A stretch of 14,737 nucleotides of DNA from Cryptoclostridium sp964637365 (GCA_964637365.1 CAZWWH010000038.1:1-14737); one strand, 5' to 3'; positions 6,237 to 13,688 are shown, numbered from the stretch's first letter. The notes: a model not told the origin generated them from the sequence alone. Translations and numbers: made by a program.

Positions 6237-7564
6237 TGTTGGAATTGCCCATTGAATTAAAAAATGAGTTAAAATATTTACTTTCCGATGAATACCAGGA
6301 TTTTGAGGCGGCTATGGGGGAATCTCCCCATAGCGGCCTTCGTTTTCATCAGGGGAAGATAACAGATGAAATAATTTTAGCCATGGGGTGTGAGGAACAG
6401 GTTCCCTGGAGCGGCTTGGGTTATTATTGTCAAAAGGAAAAGCCTGCGTTCCATCCTTTTTACCATGGCGGTGTTTTTTATATTCAGGAGCCCAGCGCCA
6501 TGGCGCCGGCAGAAATTCTGCATCCCAAGCCAGGCGATTGGGTTTTGGATTTATGTGCGGCTCCCGGCGGCAAAAGCACACGCCTTGGCGAACTTTTGAA
6601 AGGGCAGGGGCTTTTGGTAGCCAATGATATTAGCAACAGCCGCTGCCAGGCGCTTTTGAGAAATCTAGAGCTTTTTGGCATTAAAAACAGCATGGTTTTG
6701 AACGAGTCTCCTCAGCGTTTGGCGGAACACTTTGGGCCTGTTTTTGATAAACTACTGGTAGATGCCCCATGCTCCGGTCAAGGAATGTTTCGGAAGGATT
6801 CCCGTTTGTTAAAAGAATATGTTACCAGAACCGACCGTGATTTCCCTCAATGGCAAAAAGAGATATTATCAGCAGCGGCGGAATTGACCGCTCCTGGCGG
6901 GGAAATCGTTTATTCTACCTGTACCTTTTCTCGCAATGAAAATGAGGATATTGTCAATCATTTTTTAACGTCCCACAGTGACTTCTCTTTGGTAATGATT
7001 CCTAAAGTTTATGGCTTTGCTTGTGGCGCCGATGGCATGGTTGAAGCGGCAAGGTTGTGGCCCCATCGTTTGAAAGGGGAGGGGCATTTTATTGCTCATT
7101 TGAAAAAAAAGGGAGAATTTAGCCGTAGTTATACTAGAGAAACGGATTCTTCTTGTAATCATAGTTCGTTTGCGTCCTTCTGCGGGGAATGCGGTATCCC
7201 AATACCAAAAGGTATTTTTTACTACCGCAAAAATAATCTATATATCCATCCGTCCAATGCTCCCAACCTGAAAGGGCTTCGGGTTGTTTCGAATGGCCTA
7301 TATTTAGGAGAAACAAAGAAGGACCGTTTTTTACCATCACACCCCTTGGCTTTATCGCTGTTTGGAGAGGAAGTTCAAGCGAAGCTTTCCTTCCCTGCTA
7401 ATGAAAAGGAGATCCGTGATTATTTAAAGGGATTGACGTTAATGGGCAATGCTCCGAAAGGGTATCATCTGATTTGCGCTGATGAAGTCCCTTTAGGGTG
7501 GGTAAAATCCGATGGCAGCGGTTCCTTGAAAAATCATTATCCCAAGGTTTGGAGAAATCGCTAA
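6236..7564 (+). CDS. RsmF-like 16S rRNA (cytosine-C5) methyltransferase
   Basis: This is a NOL1/NOP2/Sun-family m5C methyltransferase of 442 residues. Visible motifs are YIQEPSAM (82-89), the SAM loop LDLCAAPGGKST (104-115), DAPCSGQGMFRKD (176-188) with C179, and YSTCTF (226-231) with C229; the last two are the catalytic and release cysteines. The C-terminal third (from about 300) carries the extra RNA-binding part seen in RsmF/YebU-type proteins (ending LGWVKSDGSGSLKNHYPKVW). In Bacillota such proteins are annotated as RsmF or as RNA methyltransferases with several target cytosines, so the exact target is not fixed. Its ATG overlaps the thrC stop by one base. Confidence 0.85.
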   Translation: MLELPIELKNELKYLLSDEYQDFEAAMGESPHSGLRFHQGKITDEIILAMGCEEQVPWSGLGYYCQKEKPAFHPFYHGGVFYIQEPSAMAPAEILHPKPGDWVLDLCAAPGGKSTRLGELLKGQGLLVANDISNSRCQALLRNLELFGIKNSMVLNESPQRLAEHFGPVFDKLLVDAPCSGQGMFRKDSRLLKEYVTRTDRDFPQWQKEILSAAAELTAPGGEIVYSTCTFSRNENEDIVNHFLTSHSDFSLVMIPKVYGFACGADGMVEAARLWPHRLKGEGHFIAHLKKKGEFSRSYTRETDSSCNHSSFASFCGECGIPIPKGIFYYRKNNLYIHPSNAPNLKGLRVVSNGLYLGETKKDRFLPSHPLALSLFGEEVQAKLSFPANEKEIRDYLKGLTLMGNAPKGYHLICADEVPLGWVKSDGSGSLKNHYPKVWRNR

Positions 7565-7605
7565 AAACAATCCAAAATTTAAAAAAATTGTAAAAATCAC
7601 GTCTA

Positions 7606-7634
7606 TTGACGGTTGATTAATAATTTTGTATAAT
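7606..7634 (+). promoter_or_regulatory. Promoter of the riboswitch-controlled exporter gene
   Basis: TTGACG at 7606-7611 and TATAAT at 7629-7634 have a 17-base spacer. RNA would start near 7641, about 20-25 bases before the riboswitch core. Confidence 0.8.
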
Positions 7635-7655
7635 TAAGTTGTTCGACAGACACAT

Positions 7656-7733
7656 AAATTTTTACTGATCAGGCAGTGATTTTTTCATGTAGCCGGGCCG
7701 AATGGCAGCAGAAGCATCTGCGGGACAGGATTT
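7656..7733 (+). promoter_or_regulatory. NiCo (czcD) riboswitch aptamer
   Basis: The leader carries the conserved blocks of the NiCo riboswitch in order: ACTGATCAGGCA (7664-7675), AGCCGGGC (7691-7698), GGCAGCAGA (7704-7712) and GCGGGACAG (7720-7728). They match the known four-way-junction aptamer that binds Ni2+ or Co2+ (Fe2+ has also been reported) at the conserved G residues of the junction. P4 is GCAGA 7708-7712 with TCTGC 7717-7721. P1 is weak here (AAAT with ATTT). The position directly before a cation-efflux gene is the classic one. Ligand binding should favour P4 and disrupt the terminator at 7714-7749, turning the gene on. Confidence 0.92.
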
Positions 7734-7749
7734 CCCGAGATGCTTTTTT
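7714..7749 (+). terminator. Riboswitch expression-platform terminator
   Basis: GCATCT (7714-7719) pairs with AGATGC (7738-7743), and CGGGA (7721-7725) with TCCCG (7733-7737); G7720 is bulged and six T follow (7744-7749). The left arm uses bases 7717-7721 and 7722-7728 of the aptamer P4 and the conserved GGGACAG, so terminator and aptamer are mutually exclusive. Confidence 0.9.
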
Positions 7750-7771
7750 ATTTCGGGTGAAAGGAGATTAT

Positions 7772-8740
7772 ATGAACGAAAACTACATGAACGACAAAGA
7801 CAAAAAGAAATTGGTGATAAAAATTTCATGGGTAAGTATTATGGTAAATCTTATGCTTTCCGTTTTGAAAATTATCGCTGGTTTGGTATCAGGTTCCGGT
7901 GCCATGATTTCTGATGGTGTTCACTCTGCATCCGATGTATTCAGTACATTTGTTGTGATTTTCGGCTACACTGCATCTCAGAAGGAAAGCGATAAGGATC
8001 ATCAATATGGCCATGAGCGTATGGAATGTGTGGCAGCTGTGATTCTCGCCTCCATTTTAGCCTTTGTGGGCCTGGAAATTGGTATTTCCGGCATTCAAAA
8101 AATTATTTCTGGCGTATCCGAAGGCGGTTTATCAATCCCCGGTGCTTTGGCTCTATGGGCGGCGGTAATTTCTATTATAGTGAAGGAAGGAATGTTTTGG
8201 TATACACGTCATGGCGCTAAAAAGATTGATTCCGGAGCTTTGATGGCCGATGCTTGGCATCACCGTTCCGACGCTCTTTCCTCCATCGGGAGCTTTGTGG
8301 GTATCCTGGGTGCCCGGTTAGGTTTTCCAATTTTAGACCCTATCGCTTCTGTGGTCATTTGTCTCTTTATCTTAAAGGCTGCTTTTGATATTTTCGTGGA
8401 CTCTGTTAAAAAAATGGTGGATGAGGCTTGTGACCCAGAAACTACCGCTGCTATATCCAAGGTGGTAAGGGATCAAGATGGGGTAATATGTTTAGATGAG
8501 ATTCGCACCCGGGTTTTTGGCAATAAAGTTTATGTTGATATTGAAATCGGCTGTGATGGGCAGTTGACCTTGGTGGAGGCTCATGCCATTGCAGAACGAG
8601 TGCATGATGCTGTGGAGGATGCGTTCCCCAAGGTAAAGCATTGTATGGTTCATGTGAATCCCGCGGAATGCGTCCATCCTTCTTGGCCATTGCAAAGGTA
8701 TGAGTTTTCTAATAAAATAAATAACCTATTGAGAGATTGA
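7772..8740 (+). CDS. Cation diffusion facilitator, Ni/Co-induced metal exporter
   Basis: This 322-residue protein is a CDF-family antiporter that moves divalent metal out of the cytoplasm in exchange for protons. It has six membrane segments and a C-terminal cytoplasmic domain (from about 220). The metal site in the membrane is H51-x3-D55 (SDGVHSASD) in the second segment and H163-x3-D167 (AWHHRSD) in the fifth. The histidine-bearing loop DHQYGHERME and a C-terminal KHCMVHVNP end are visible. I chose ATG 7772 because AAGGAGA lies at 7761-7767; the open frame extends back into the riboswitch but has no such site. The NiCo riboswitch implies cobalt or nickel export; Fe, Zn or Mn are also possible substrates. 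Relatives are often labelled CzcD. Confidence 0.93.
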   Translation: MNENYMNDKDKKKLVIKISWVSIMVNLMLSVLKIIAGLVSGSGAMISDGVHSASDVFSTFVVIFGYTASQKESDKDHQYGHERMECVAAVILASILAFVGLEIGISGIQKIISGVSEGGLSIPGALALWAAVISIIVKEGMFWYTRHGAKKIDSGALMADAWHHRSDALSSIGSFVGILGARLGFPILDPIASVVICLFILKAAFDIFVDSVKKMVDEACDPETTAAISKVVRDQDGVICLDEIRTRVFGNKVYVDIEIGCDGQLTLVEAHAIAERVHDAVEDAFPKVKHCMVHVNPAECVHPSWPLQRYEFSNKINNLLRD

Positions 8741-8751
8741 TTCTCAATAGG
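8725..8751. terminator. Hairpin at the end of the exporter gene, possible terminator
   Basis: CCTATTGAGA (8725-8734) pairs with TCTCAATAGG (8742-8751), a perfect 10-base stem that includes the last codons and stop. There is no T-tract on the + strand, but on the - strand the stem is followed by a T-rich run. It could therefore stop transcripts arriving from the right-hand element better than those from the exporter gene. Confidence 0.45.
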
Positions 8752-8762
8752 TCGGCATGAAA

Positions 8763-8788
8763 TATAAGAAAAAGGTATAAGAAAAAGG
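8763..8788. repeat. 13-base tandem direct repeat at the accessory junction
   Basis: TATAAGAAAAAGG occurs at 8763-8775 and again, with no gap, at 8776-8788. It lies 12 bases past the hairpin of the exporter gene, where the conserved block ends and the element begins. It may be an integrase arm site, a target duplication or a slippage product. Confidence 0.5.
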
Positions 8789-8798
8789 AAGCCATTCA

Positions 8799-8851
8799 GG
8801 TAGCTACCCATAAAACAGTATCAACTAACAAACTGAATTAGGGTAGCTGCC
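8799..8851. repeat. 11-base inverted repeat with long loop
   Basis: GGTAGCTACCC at 8799-8809 and GGGTAGCTGCC at 8841-8851 are inverted copies with one mismatch (a G-T wobble in RNA) and 31 bases between. It lies near the junction of chromosome and element and could mark an element end or a recombinase site. The left arm is itself partly palindromic (GGTAGCTACC). Confidence 0.45.
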
Positions 8852-9047
8852 ATACAGGGTACAGAGAAAGATGAGTAAGAAGCGATTGCTTTTTGCCCGT
8901 CTTTTTCTTTTCTATTACGCAGTAGAACACCACTTTCGAGGGTAGAAATATAAAATTATTACCCACGCCCTTACTGCGTCTGGAAAGCTGTCAAGGACGC
9001 GAAGCGTGCATTTTATCCTTGACGACTTTTTCTGGCTTTGCTATTCG
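8852..9047. other. Untranslated element DNA downstream of the remnant genes
   Basis: No gene is supported here. Two inverted repeats are present: ACGCAGTA 8917-8924 with TACTGCGT 8972-8979, and GTCAAGGA 8990-8997 with TCCTTGAC 9016-9023. Read on the - strand these follow the helix-turn-helix remnant, and could be folded 3' ends of its transcript. In an intact Tn916-like element xis and int would be expected at this place; no frame resembling them is open. Confidence 0.5.
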
Positions 9048-9250
9048 CTATCTGTCAAAACGGAATTGCAGGATAGCTTTGATAAGCTGTGCTTTCAGAC
9101 GGTCTTGAATATCGTCGTTGACGTGCCTTTGGTCGGTAGACAGATATTTGATATGTCTGGCATAATGTGGCAGTATCGCGTCTATCGCTTCCGGCTCTTC
9201 TGCGACAGCTTTTTAATGACTTCAAAAGGTATCAGCTTCTTATTCCTCAT
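9048..9250 (-). pseudogene. Tn916-type helix-turn-helix protein, frameshifted
   Basis: The - strand starts at ATG 9250 (GAAAGGA upstream) with MRNKKLIPFEVIKK. A run of five A (9210-9214 on the + strand as TTTTT) then puts it out of frame, and a stop comes soon after. If one A is added back, the frame continues AVAEEPEAIDAILPHYARHI, then KYLSTDQRHVND and DIQDRLKAQLIKAILQFRFD, ending at TAG 9048. This is the pattern of the small HTH protein after the sigma gene in Tn916 elements (orf8 type, PFEVI...A...HY...). The 203-base length is one base short of 68 codons, which supports a one-base loss. A sequencing error in the homopolymer cannot be excluded. Confidence 0.75.
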
Positions 9251-9440
9251 GTTCCTTTCTCAACTGTTTCAATGCCGCATGTTTCCAGTAATTCGCCGTA
9301 CTTCTATTCCGTCCGTACTCATTCCCGATTTTTGTATCGGTGTAGCCGAGGAAGAACTACATCAGCAGGACAACGCGCCGTTGTTCTGGCAGTCTGAAAA
9401 GAGCGTCTGCTAATCATTCACTTGCAACTGCATCATCATA
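9240..9440 (-). pseudogene. Sigma-70-like regulator fragment (Tn916 orf7 type), truncated and with stop codons
   Basis: The - strand frame ending at TAA 9240 reads LADALFRLPEQRRVVLLM, then a stop, then FFLGYTDTKIGNEYGRN and RSTANYWKHAALKQLRKEHEE. This is the region-4 helix-turn-helix end of the sigma-like regulators of Tn916 elements (compare LYYFLDMTDxEIG and RSTVN). There are two in-frame stops, TAG at 9359-9357, where tyrosine is expected (LLMYFFLGY), and TGA at 9416-9414. The N-terminal two thirds are missing. The frame overlaps the start of the HTH gene by 11 bases, as in intact elements. It cannot make a working sigma factor. Confidence 0.75.
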
Positions 9441-9476
9441 ACTCACCCCCTTTCTTCCCAGTAGGAGGCCATTACA

Positions 9477-9513
9477 CAAACGCCCATGCAGCATAAAGCT
9501 GCATGGGCGTTTG
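9477..9513. repeat. Perfect 16-base inverted repeat (hairpin)
   Basis: CAAACGCCCATGCAGC at 9477-9492 pairs with its exact complement at 9498-9513 around the loop ATAAA. It is far stronger than the other hairpins here. Neither strand has a clean T-tract after it. It stands between the cargo terminator and the sigma remnant, and may be an attenuator or insulator left from the parent element. Confidence 0.7.
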
Positions 9514-9680
9514 AGTAATACGAGTTATCAGAGCAGACTAAATGATATGTGTGTTTATATTCATAGCTGGAATATACCTTTGCAGGATATAGGCTTTTTT
9601 GATAAGTGATTATTATTAGATGGAGAGTAGTTAAGGAAAAAAGTAACTTTAACACACCCTCCGTTATCTCATTATTTGAA
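9514..9680. other. A+T-rich intergenic stretch, no gene seen
   Basis: No frame here has a ribosome binding site or recognisable residues. A - strand frame (9443-9712) is open but runs through the terminator and the hairpin and has no plausible start. The stretch resembles, by memory only, the non-coding DNA downstream of tet(M) in Tn916-like elements. Confidence 0.5.
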
Positions 9681-9714
9681 AGAAAACGGCGGCTTTGATT
9701 TATCAAAGCCACCG
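9678..9714 (-). terminator. Strong terminator of the cargo operon
   Basis: On the - strand a 12-base stem (9703-9714 with 9687-9698, loop TAAA, one G-T pair) is followed by TTTTCTTTC. It begins 14 bases after the stop of the last cargo gene at 9728. Confidence 0.85.
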
Positions 9715-9727
9715 ACGACTGGCTCCG

Positions 9728-11647
9728 TCATTGTCGGTAGCCATGATTTTTATTTAGTTCGTTTGCACCTAATCCAAAAGTTTTTTTTACTTGCTCTAAT
9801 ATGTGTTGTCCTGTTTGGTCGTCCCCCGGCTGTCCTATCAGAGTACAGTTCAATGTGCATACGTCTTGAAACGTACTTATTGATAGCTGAAAGTCAGGCG
9901 GTAGTCGATAAGTCCCCGTTATATAACAGTTTTCTATCGTACAATCATCAAAGCTAAACTTTTGATGATTTATCCGTCCAATATTTGTGTAAGAAACGGG
10001 CAGTATTCGGTAGTTTGCTTTTATGATTTGCCCTAATAATGTGCGCGGTATCTTGTGGAACGCGCTGTTTAACAAATTTATTCCTGCATAGCAACGATAC
10101 CGAGATTTTTGCAATTCCATTTCTGTATGTATCTGTAACAGCGTTTCAACAAAGGTATGCTGCGGCTTAATCTCTATGGTTATTCTTCTGTATATCCCTG
10201 TCAGATTTGCAATCGTCAGTTTATCTGTTATATGGCTAAAACGTCGCAAATCTGCCGGACATGGGAGAATAACTGTATCAGTATTTTTCATTCGTGCAAT
10301 AATGCAGGCATAGGCTGTCATAAAAACATCATTAAGTGTTACATGGCTCAATTTTGCTTTCGCACGAAGTAGCACAAAATCATCTTTTGAAATTCTGCTA
10401 ACTAAGCAAAAATAATTTTTGCCTTTATTGAAAGCCCTTAAGGGGGGAACACTTTTTCTCTTTCCCCGCTTTACCTGTTCGGTCTGCTTTTGAACATGTA
10501 TATTCTCTAAAAATGGGGAAATCTCCCTGTGATTACTATATGGAAAATCAGCACGTGGCTCGTTGTATAGGAACGATAATAAATATAGGAATTGTAAAAA
10601 GCCCTCGCCGTCAGTCAGAATATGGCTCATGCCGACAATGACAATATCTTGCTTTTCCTGTCTGTTTATATTGATTTGAAGCTGCGGTTTCGTGCTTAAA
10701 TCCCACAAAAAAAGTGATTTTCCTAAAAGGACGGTATCATCTGCTGTCAATCCGATATCTGTAAATTTCCCCTGTCTAAAATTATAGGCATATAGTATTT
10801 CCGGCACATAATGACTTGCTTGTTGTACGGCTGCTTTTAAGCGGTTAATATCAAGATGTCCTGTAATCTCAATATAGCAGTACATTAGCGGATATATTTT
10901 ATGTCTGTGTGCCGCTTCAACAAAATCCAAGCACTCACAAGCGGTTCCGACGCAGTTTTCGCGGCTTGAATGGCTGCGGCAGAAATCAATAATCTTCTCG
11001 TTAAAACCTATCCCGGCTATTCCTATAATTCCTGTTACGAAAAACGCAACAACGGAAATTTCCCAATCGCCCCGACACATAGTAGCCCCTACCATAGACG
11101 AAGATAAGACCGACGGAACACGCGCAAGGGAGGATATGACAAGAAACTTGCTGATACTCATATCCGTTATACCAACTACATAGGTAAGCATATCTTTAGG
11201 TGTTCCCGGAATGAAAAACAGTATAAATGTTACCATAGTGCATTTTTTACTGTCTTGCAGCCATTTCCAAGATTGTACGTTTTCTTTGCTGAATAAGGCA
11301 TATAACAGTTTTTTCCCAAAGCATTTTGAAAGAGAAAAAATGATTGAGGAAGCAATCACGCACCCAATCAAGCAGAGGGTCAGACCTCCGGTAGTTCCAT
11401 ACAGTGCGCCGGACAGTATTTCCACTGGCTCGCCGGGAATAAAAGCAATAATAATCTGCAATATTTGCAGACCCAAAATAGCTATTACTCCCATAATCCC
11501 CATGTTATTAACCCATTCGCGGATTTTGGATTGATAAAATGGGTCGGATAACTTTTGAAAATGTGGAAACAGAATTGCAGTTATACCTATCACAAGCCCG
11601 ACAAACAAAATGCAATATAGGATTATCCGTTTACATGTTTTTTTCAT
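9728..11647 (-). CDS. Fusion of VTT (DedA/TVP38-like) membrane domain and condensation/acyltransferase-like domain
   Basis: The 639-residue product has two parts. Residues 1-225 are a membrane domain: a first segment at 8-28, then a VTT/TVP38-type core with AFIPGEPVEILSGALYGTTGG (68-88), a second re-entrant-like FFIPGTPKDM (144-153) and the RVPSVLSSSMVGATM stretch (176-190). Relatives move or flip phospholipids and lipid carriers. Residues about 235-625 resemble the CoA-dependent acyltransferase/condensation superfamily: H342-x3-D346-G347 (SHILTDGEG), the TLNDVFMTAYACIIARM helix (437-453), PADLRR (464-469) and YTNIGRI (553-559). The active histidine is present. The start overlaps the previous gene by 17 bases, implying translational coupling. 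The acyl donor and acceptor are unknown; envelope lipid or lipid-linked sugar is a guess. Confidence 0.75.
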   Translation of the reverse strand: MKKTCKRIILYCILFVGLVIGITAILFPHFQKLSDPFYQSKIREWVNNMGIMGVIAILGLQILQIIIAFIPGEPVEILSGALYGTTGGLTLCLIGCVIASSIIFSLSKCFGKKLLYALFSKENVQSWKWLQDSKKCTMVTFILFFIPGTPKDMLTYVVGITDMSISKFLVISSLARVPSVLSSSMVGATMCRGDWEISVVAFFVTGIIGIAGIGFNEKIIDFCRSHSSRENCVGTACECLDFVEAAHRHKIYPLMYCYIEITGHLDINRLKAAVQQASHYVPEILYAYNFRQGKFTDIGLTADDTVLLGKSLFLWDLSTKPQLQININRQEKQDIVIVGMSHILTDGEGFLQFLYLLSFLYNEPRADFPYSNHREISPFLENIHVQKQTEQVKRGKRKSVPPLRAFNKGKNYFCLVSRISKDDFVLLRAKAKLSHVTLNDVFMTAYACIIARMKNTDTVILPCPADLRRFSHITDKLTIANLTGIYRRITIEIKPQHTFVETLLQIHTEMELQKSRYRCYAGINLLNSAFHKIPRTLLGQIIKANYRILPVSYTNIGRINHQKFSFDDCTIENCYITGTYRLPPDFQLSISTFQDVCTLNCTLIGQPGDDQTGQHILEQVKKTFGLGANELNKNHGYRQ

Positions 11648-12749
11648 GCCTTATTTCCCCGTTTGATAAGTCCGGCTTGTTCAAGTCGATCCTGCATACA
11701 AAGTCAAGATTTCTATAATAATCAAGCTCGATAAAATCCGTAGGCGTCACATGGGCTGCGTCTTTTTCAAAATAATTTAGTCCGGCAAGCTCCAATATGG
11801 TATAGACAAACTGTGAACAGAACATGATGTTAGGCTGCGGCGTGACTTTCAGCACTAATCCCAAAAGATTGTACGCACTTCCCTCATTATTGATTTCGCG
11901 GATTTTATCAAGCATGGCTTGTTTCTGTTCGTATGTTGCTAAAAGCCGATAGACTATGATAGACGCACCCTCTCTTTTTGTTAGTTGCTCTATGACTTCG
12001 GGATTAAGACCGGGCGGGGCTATTTTTTCCCCGCCGTTGTAGCTGATAATGGTATGTAGTTCCCTGTCAAATGACAGAGAAACATGGTTATATTGCTTAT
12101 TTGTAAAAAGCCCTATAACCTCACTGGAAGCACTTTTTGATTTTGTAATGACAAGATATATATATCCGTCATGCAAAGCGTCAGTAGCTTCCTTAAAATA
12201 GTTTTCTGTGAGCGTTCCGTTGTTGATGTAGGCAAATGAGCTATGCCGGGGCAAATCATGTATGATTTCCTGTATATTGCTTTTTGACAGTTTCCGTCCT
12301 GCGGTAGTCAGTTTATCCATTCTATAAAGGATTTCTTCTTTATCGTGGAGAAATTGAGAGTACGATAAAGCGGAACATTCGCCCAAAACAGTAAAGGGAG
12401 AGCCGCTATGCTGCTTGAAGAAAAGAATCTGTTTCATAAAAAAAGGAATGAAGATCAACAGTATTCCCAGTAGTTTTCCCAAGCTACAAACCGTATCACT
12501 TTCCTTTAACATTGTGCGAACAACGAAAACGTCAAAAAGAATTTGCGATACCATGATAAGGGCATAAACAATAACCTGTGCAATTTTTTCAAGTATTGTT
12601 GACGCTGAAAAGACAGCATAACAAAGCAGAAAAACAAATGAAAAAACATAGGCAAGGATAAAGACAACATAGTTACCGCAAAAAAATAGCGCGGTACAGG
12701 CTAAAAGTATGATTACAAATGTCAGTATTGAAAAAAAGTTTCTTTTCAT
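11631..12749 (-). CDS. Membrane protein with YiiX / NlpC-P60-like papain-fold domain
   Basis: The 372-residue protein has three to four hydrophobic segments in residues 5-110 (for example NFFSILTFVIILLACTALFF and LGKLLGILLIFIPFF), then a linker and a C-terminal domain at about 195-355. That domain matches permuted NlpC/P60 (YiiX/LRAT-like) enzymes: H222 in QYNHVSLSFDREL comes before C311 in MFCSQFVYTILELAG, and TPTDF follows at 335-339. Members of this permuted group are amidases, peptidases, phospholipases or acyltransferases acting on lipids and peptides. The ATG overlaps the lipoprotein stop (ATGA), and the end overlaps the next gene by 17 bases. Substrate is unknown. Confidence 0.75.
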   Translation of the reverse strand: MKRNFFSILTFVIILLACTALFFCGNYVVFILAYVFSFVFLLCYAVFSASTILEKIAQVIVYALIMVSQILFDVFVVRTMLKESDTVCSLGKLLGILLIFIPFFMKQILFFKQHSGSPFTVLGECSALSYSQFLHDKEEILYRMDKLTTAGRKLSKSNIQEIIHDLPRHSSFAYINNGTLTENYFKEATDALHDGYIYLVITKSKSASSEVIGLFTNKQYNHVSLSFDRELHTIISYNGGEKIAPPGLNPEVIEQLTKREGASIIVYRLLATYEQKQAMLDKIREINNEGSAYNLLGLVLKVTPQPNIMFCSQFVYTILELAGLNYFEKDAAHVTPTDFIELDYYRNLDFVCRIDLNKPDLSNGEIRHEKNM

Positions 12750-13660
12750 TGCGATACCTCTATATTTCCATTATTTGTTTCGGCTTTTATAGTGACCGTT
12801 GGATTATTGCCGACAGTACCGCGTGTTGTTCGTCCGTCAACAAAGATACATTCTTGAAATGTGGTAGATACAGAGCCATTTTTTGTTGTGGCTTCAAACT
12901 CAAATTCCAAGTCTGCGGGAAGTGTAAGGTTTATATCATCATTCTTGTTGAAAATGGACAAATCTCCGGTAACTTCGGTATAAATAACTTTTAATTCACC
13001 GGAATTATTTGCTTTATAGTTGCCAGAGCCAATCGCTGATTTTATATCGGCATTACCACTCGTTGAAGTATAAGTCACGTTGCCAGCCAACTCGTCGCAG
13101 GTAATGTTACCGCTTGTGGTATCTAATCTGATAGTATCTGCTGTAATGCTGCCCAATTCTAATGTCCCGCTTGTCGTAGATAAGTGAATATTAGAAGCTG
13201 CGGCTTCGCATAGTTTCACGGTTCCGGCTGTACTATCAATGCGGAGCATGGATAGCTGCAGACTTATGTCAGAAAGGTCGATATTTCCGTCCGTCGTAGC
13301 AATCGTGAGAGCTTCGGCATAGGAAACAGGAAGATATACTTCGATATAACGTGAAAATCCGCTTTTGAACAACGGCTTGCCGCCCTCGCTGATATGAATA
13401 CTGTCCCCGTCCTCGTTTATGTCAGCATGACAGCTTGTTTTGTTCTCTGTCATGTATTCTTTAATCACTAATTCGTTGCTGTCTGCTTCGTAAAAAGTTA
13501 TGAGTTCTTCATCATAAGAGATAGTCACATCTGATATTCCGTCCAAAGAAAAATGAAGCTCGTTTGCCAATTCCGGGCTTTGTGAATTGGAACAGCCTGT
13601 AAGGGAAAATAAAAAAAGAATGGTTATAAAACTGTATATAAATTGATTTTTAATTTTCAT
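12746..13660 (-). CDS. DUF4097-like lipoprotein with repeated beta-strand pattern
   Basis: This 304-residue protein has a lipoprotein signal (lipobox LTGC, C23) and should be anchored on the outer face of the membrane. From about residue 115 it repeats a short pattern, with copies ending SGTLELGSI, SGNITCDELAG and SGNADIKSAIG, which is the beta-helix or beta-solenoid style of DUF4097/DUF4098-type domains. Such domains occur widely in Bacillota as putative sensors or structural proteins of envelope operons; their biochemical role is not settled. There is no catalytic motif. ATG 13660 has GAGG about 9 bases upstream. The stop overlaps the next start (ATGA), so it is the first gene of a coupled set of three. 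Confidence 0.8.
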   Translation of the reverse strand: MKIKNQFIYSFITILFLFSLTGCSNSQSPELANELHFSLDGISDVTISYDEELITFYEADSNELVIKEYMTENKTSCHADINEDGDSIHISEGGKPLFKSGFSRYIEVYLPVSYAEALTIATTDGNIDLSDISLQLSMLRIDSTAGTVKLCEAAASNIHLSTTSGTLELGSITADTIRLDTTSGNITCDELAGNVTYTSTSGNADIKSAIGSGNYKANNSGELKVIYTEVTGDLSIFNKNDDINLTLPADLEFEFEATTKNGSVSTTFQECIFVDGRTTRGTVGNNPTVTIKAETNNGNIEVSQ

Positions 13661-13688
13661 AGGATTACCTCATTTTTAATGTTTACTA

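Noticed and set aside
7676..7771. N-terminal extension of the exporter frame
   Set aside because: It is coded by the riboswitch and terminator, and the ATG at 7772 has a strong AAGGAGA.
8763..8788. CRISPR-like array
   Set aside because: Only two abutting 13-base copies with no spacers; no other repeat-spacer pattern was seen anywhere in the window.
9006..9413. A + strand frame of 135 codons
   Set aside because: It is antisense to the sigma-like and HTH remnants, whose - strand residues are clearly recognisable once frameshift and stops are allowed for.
9443..9712. A - strand frame of 89 codons ending MASYWEERG
   Set aside because: It runs through the cargo terminator and the 16-base hairpin, with no plausible start and no family look. 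The last ten codons might be the trace of a leader peptide, but this cannot be shown.
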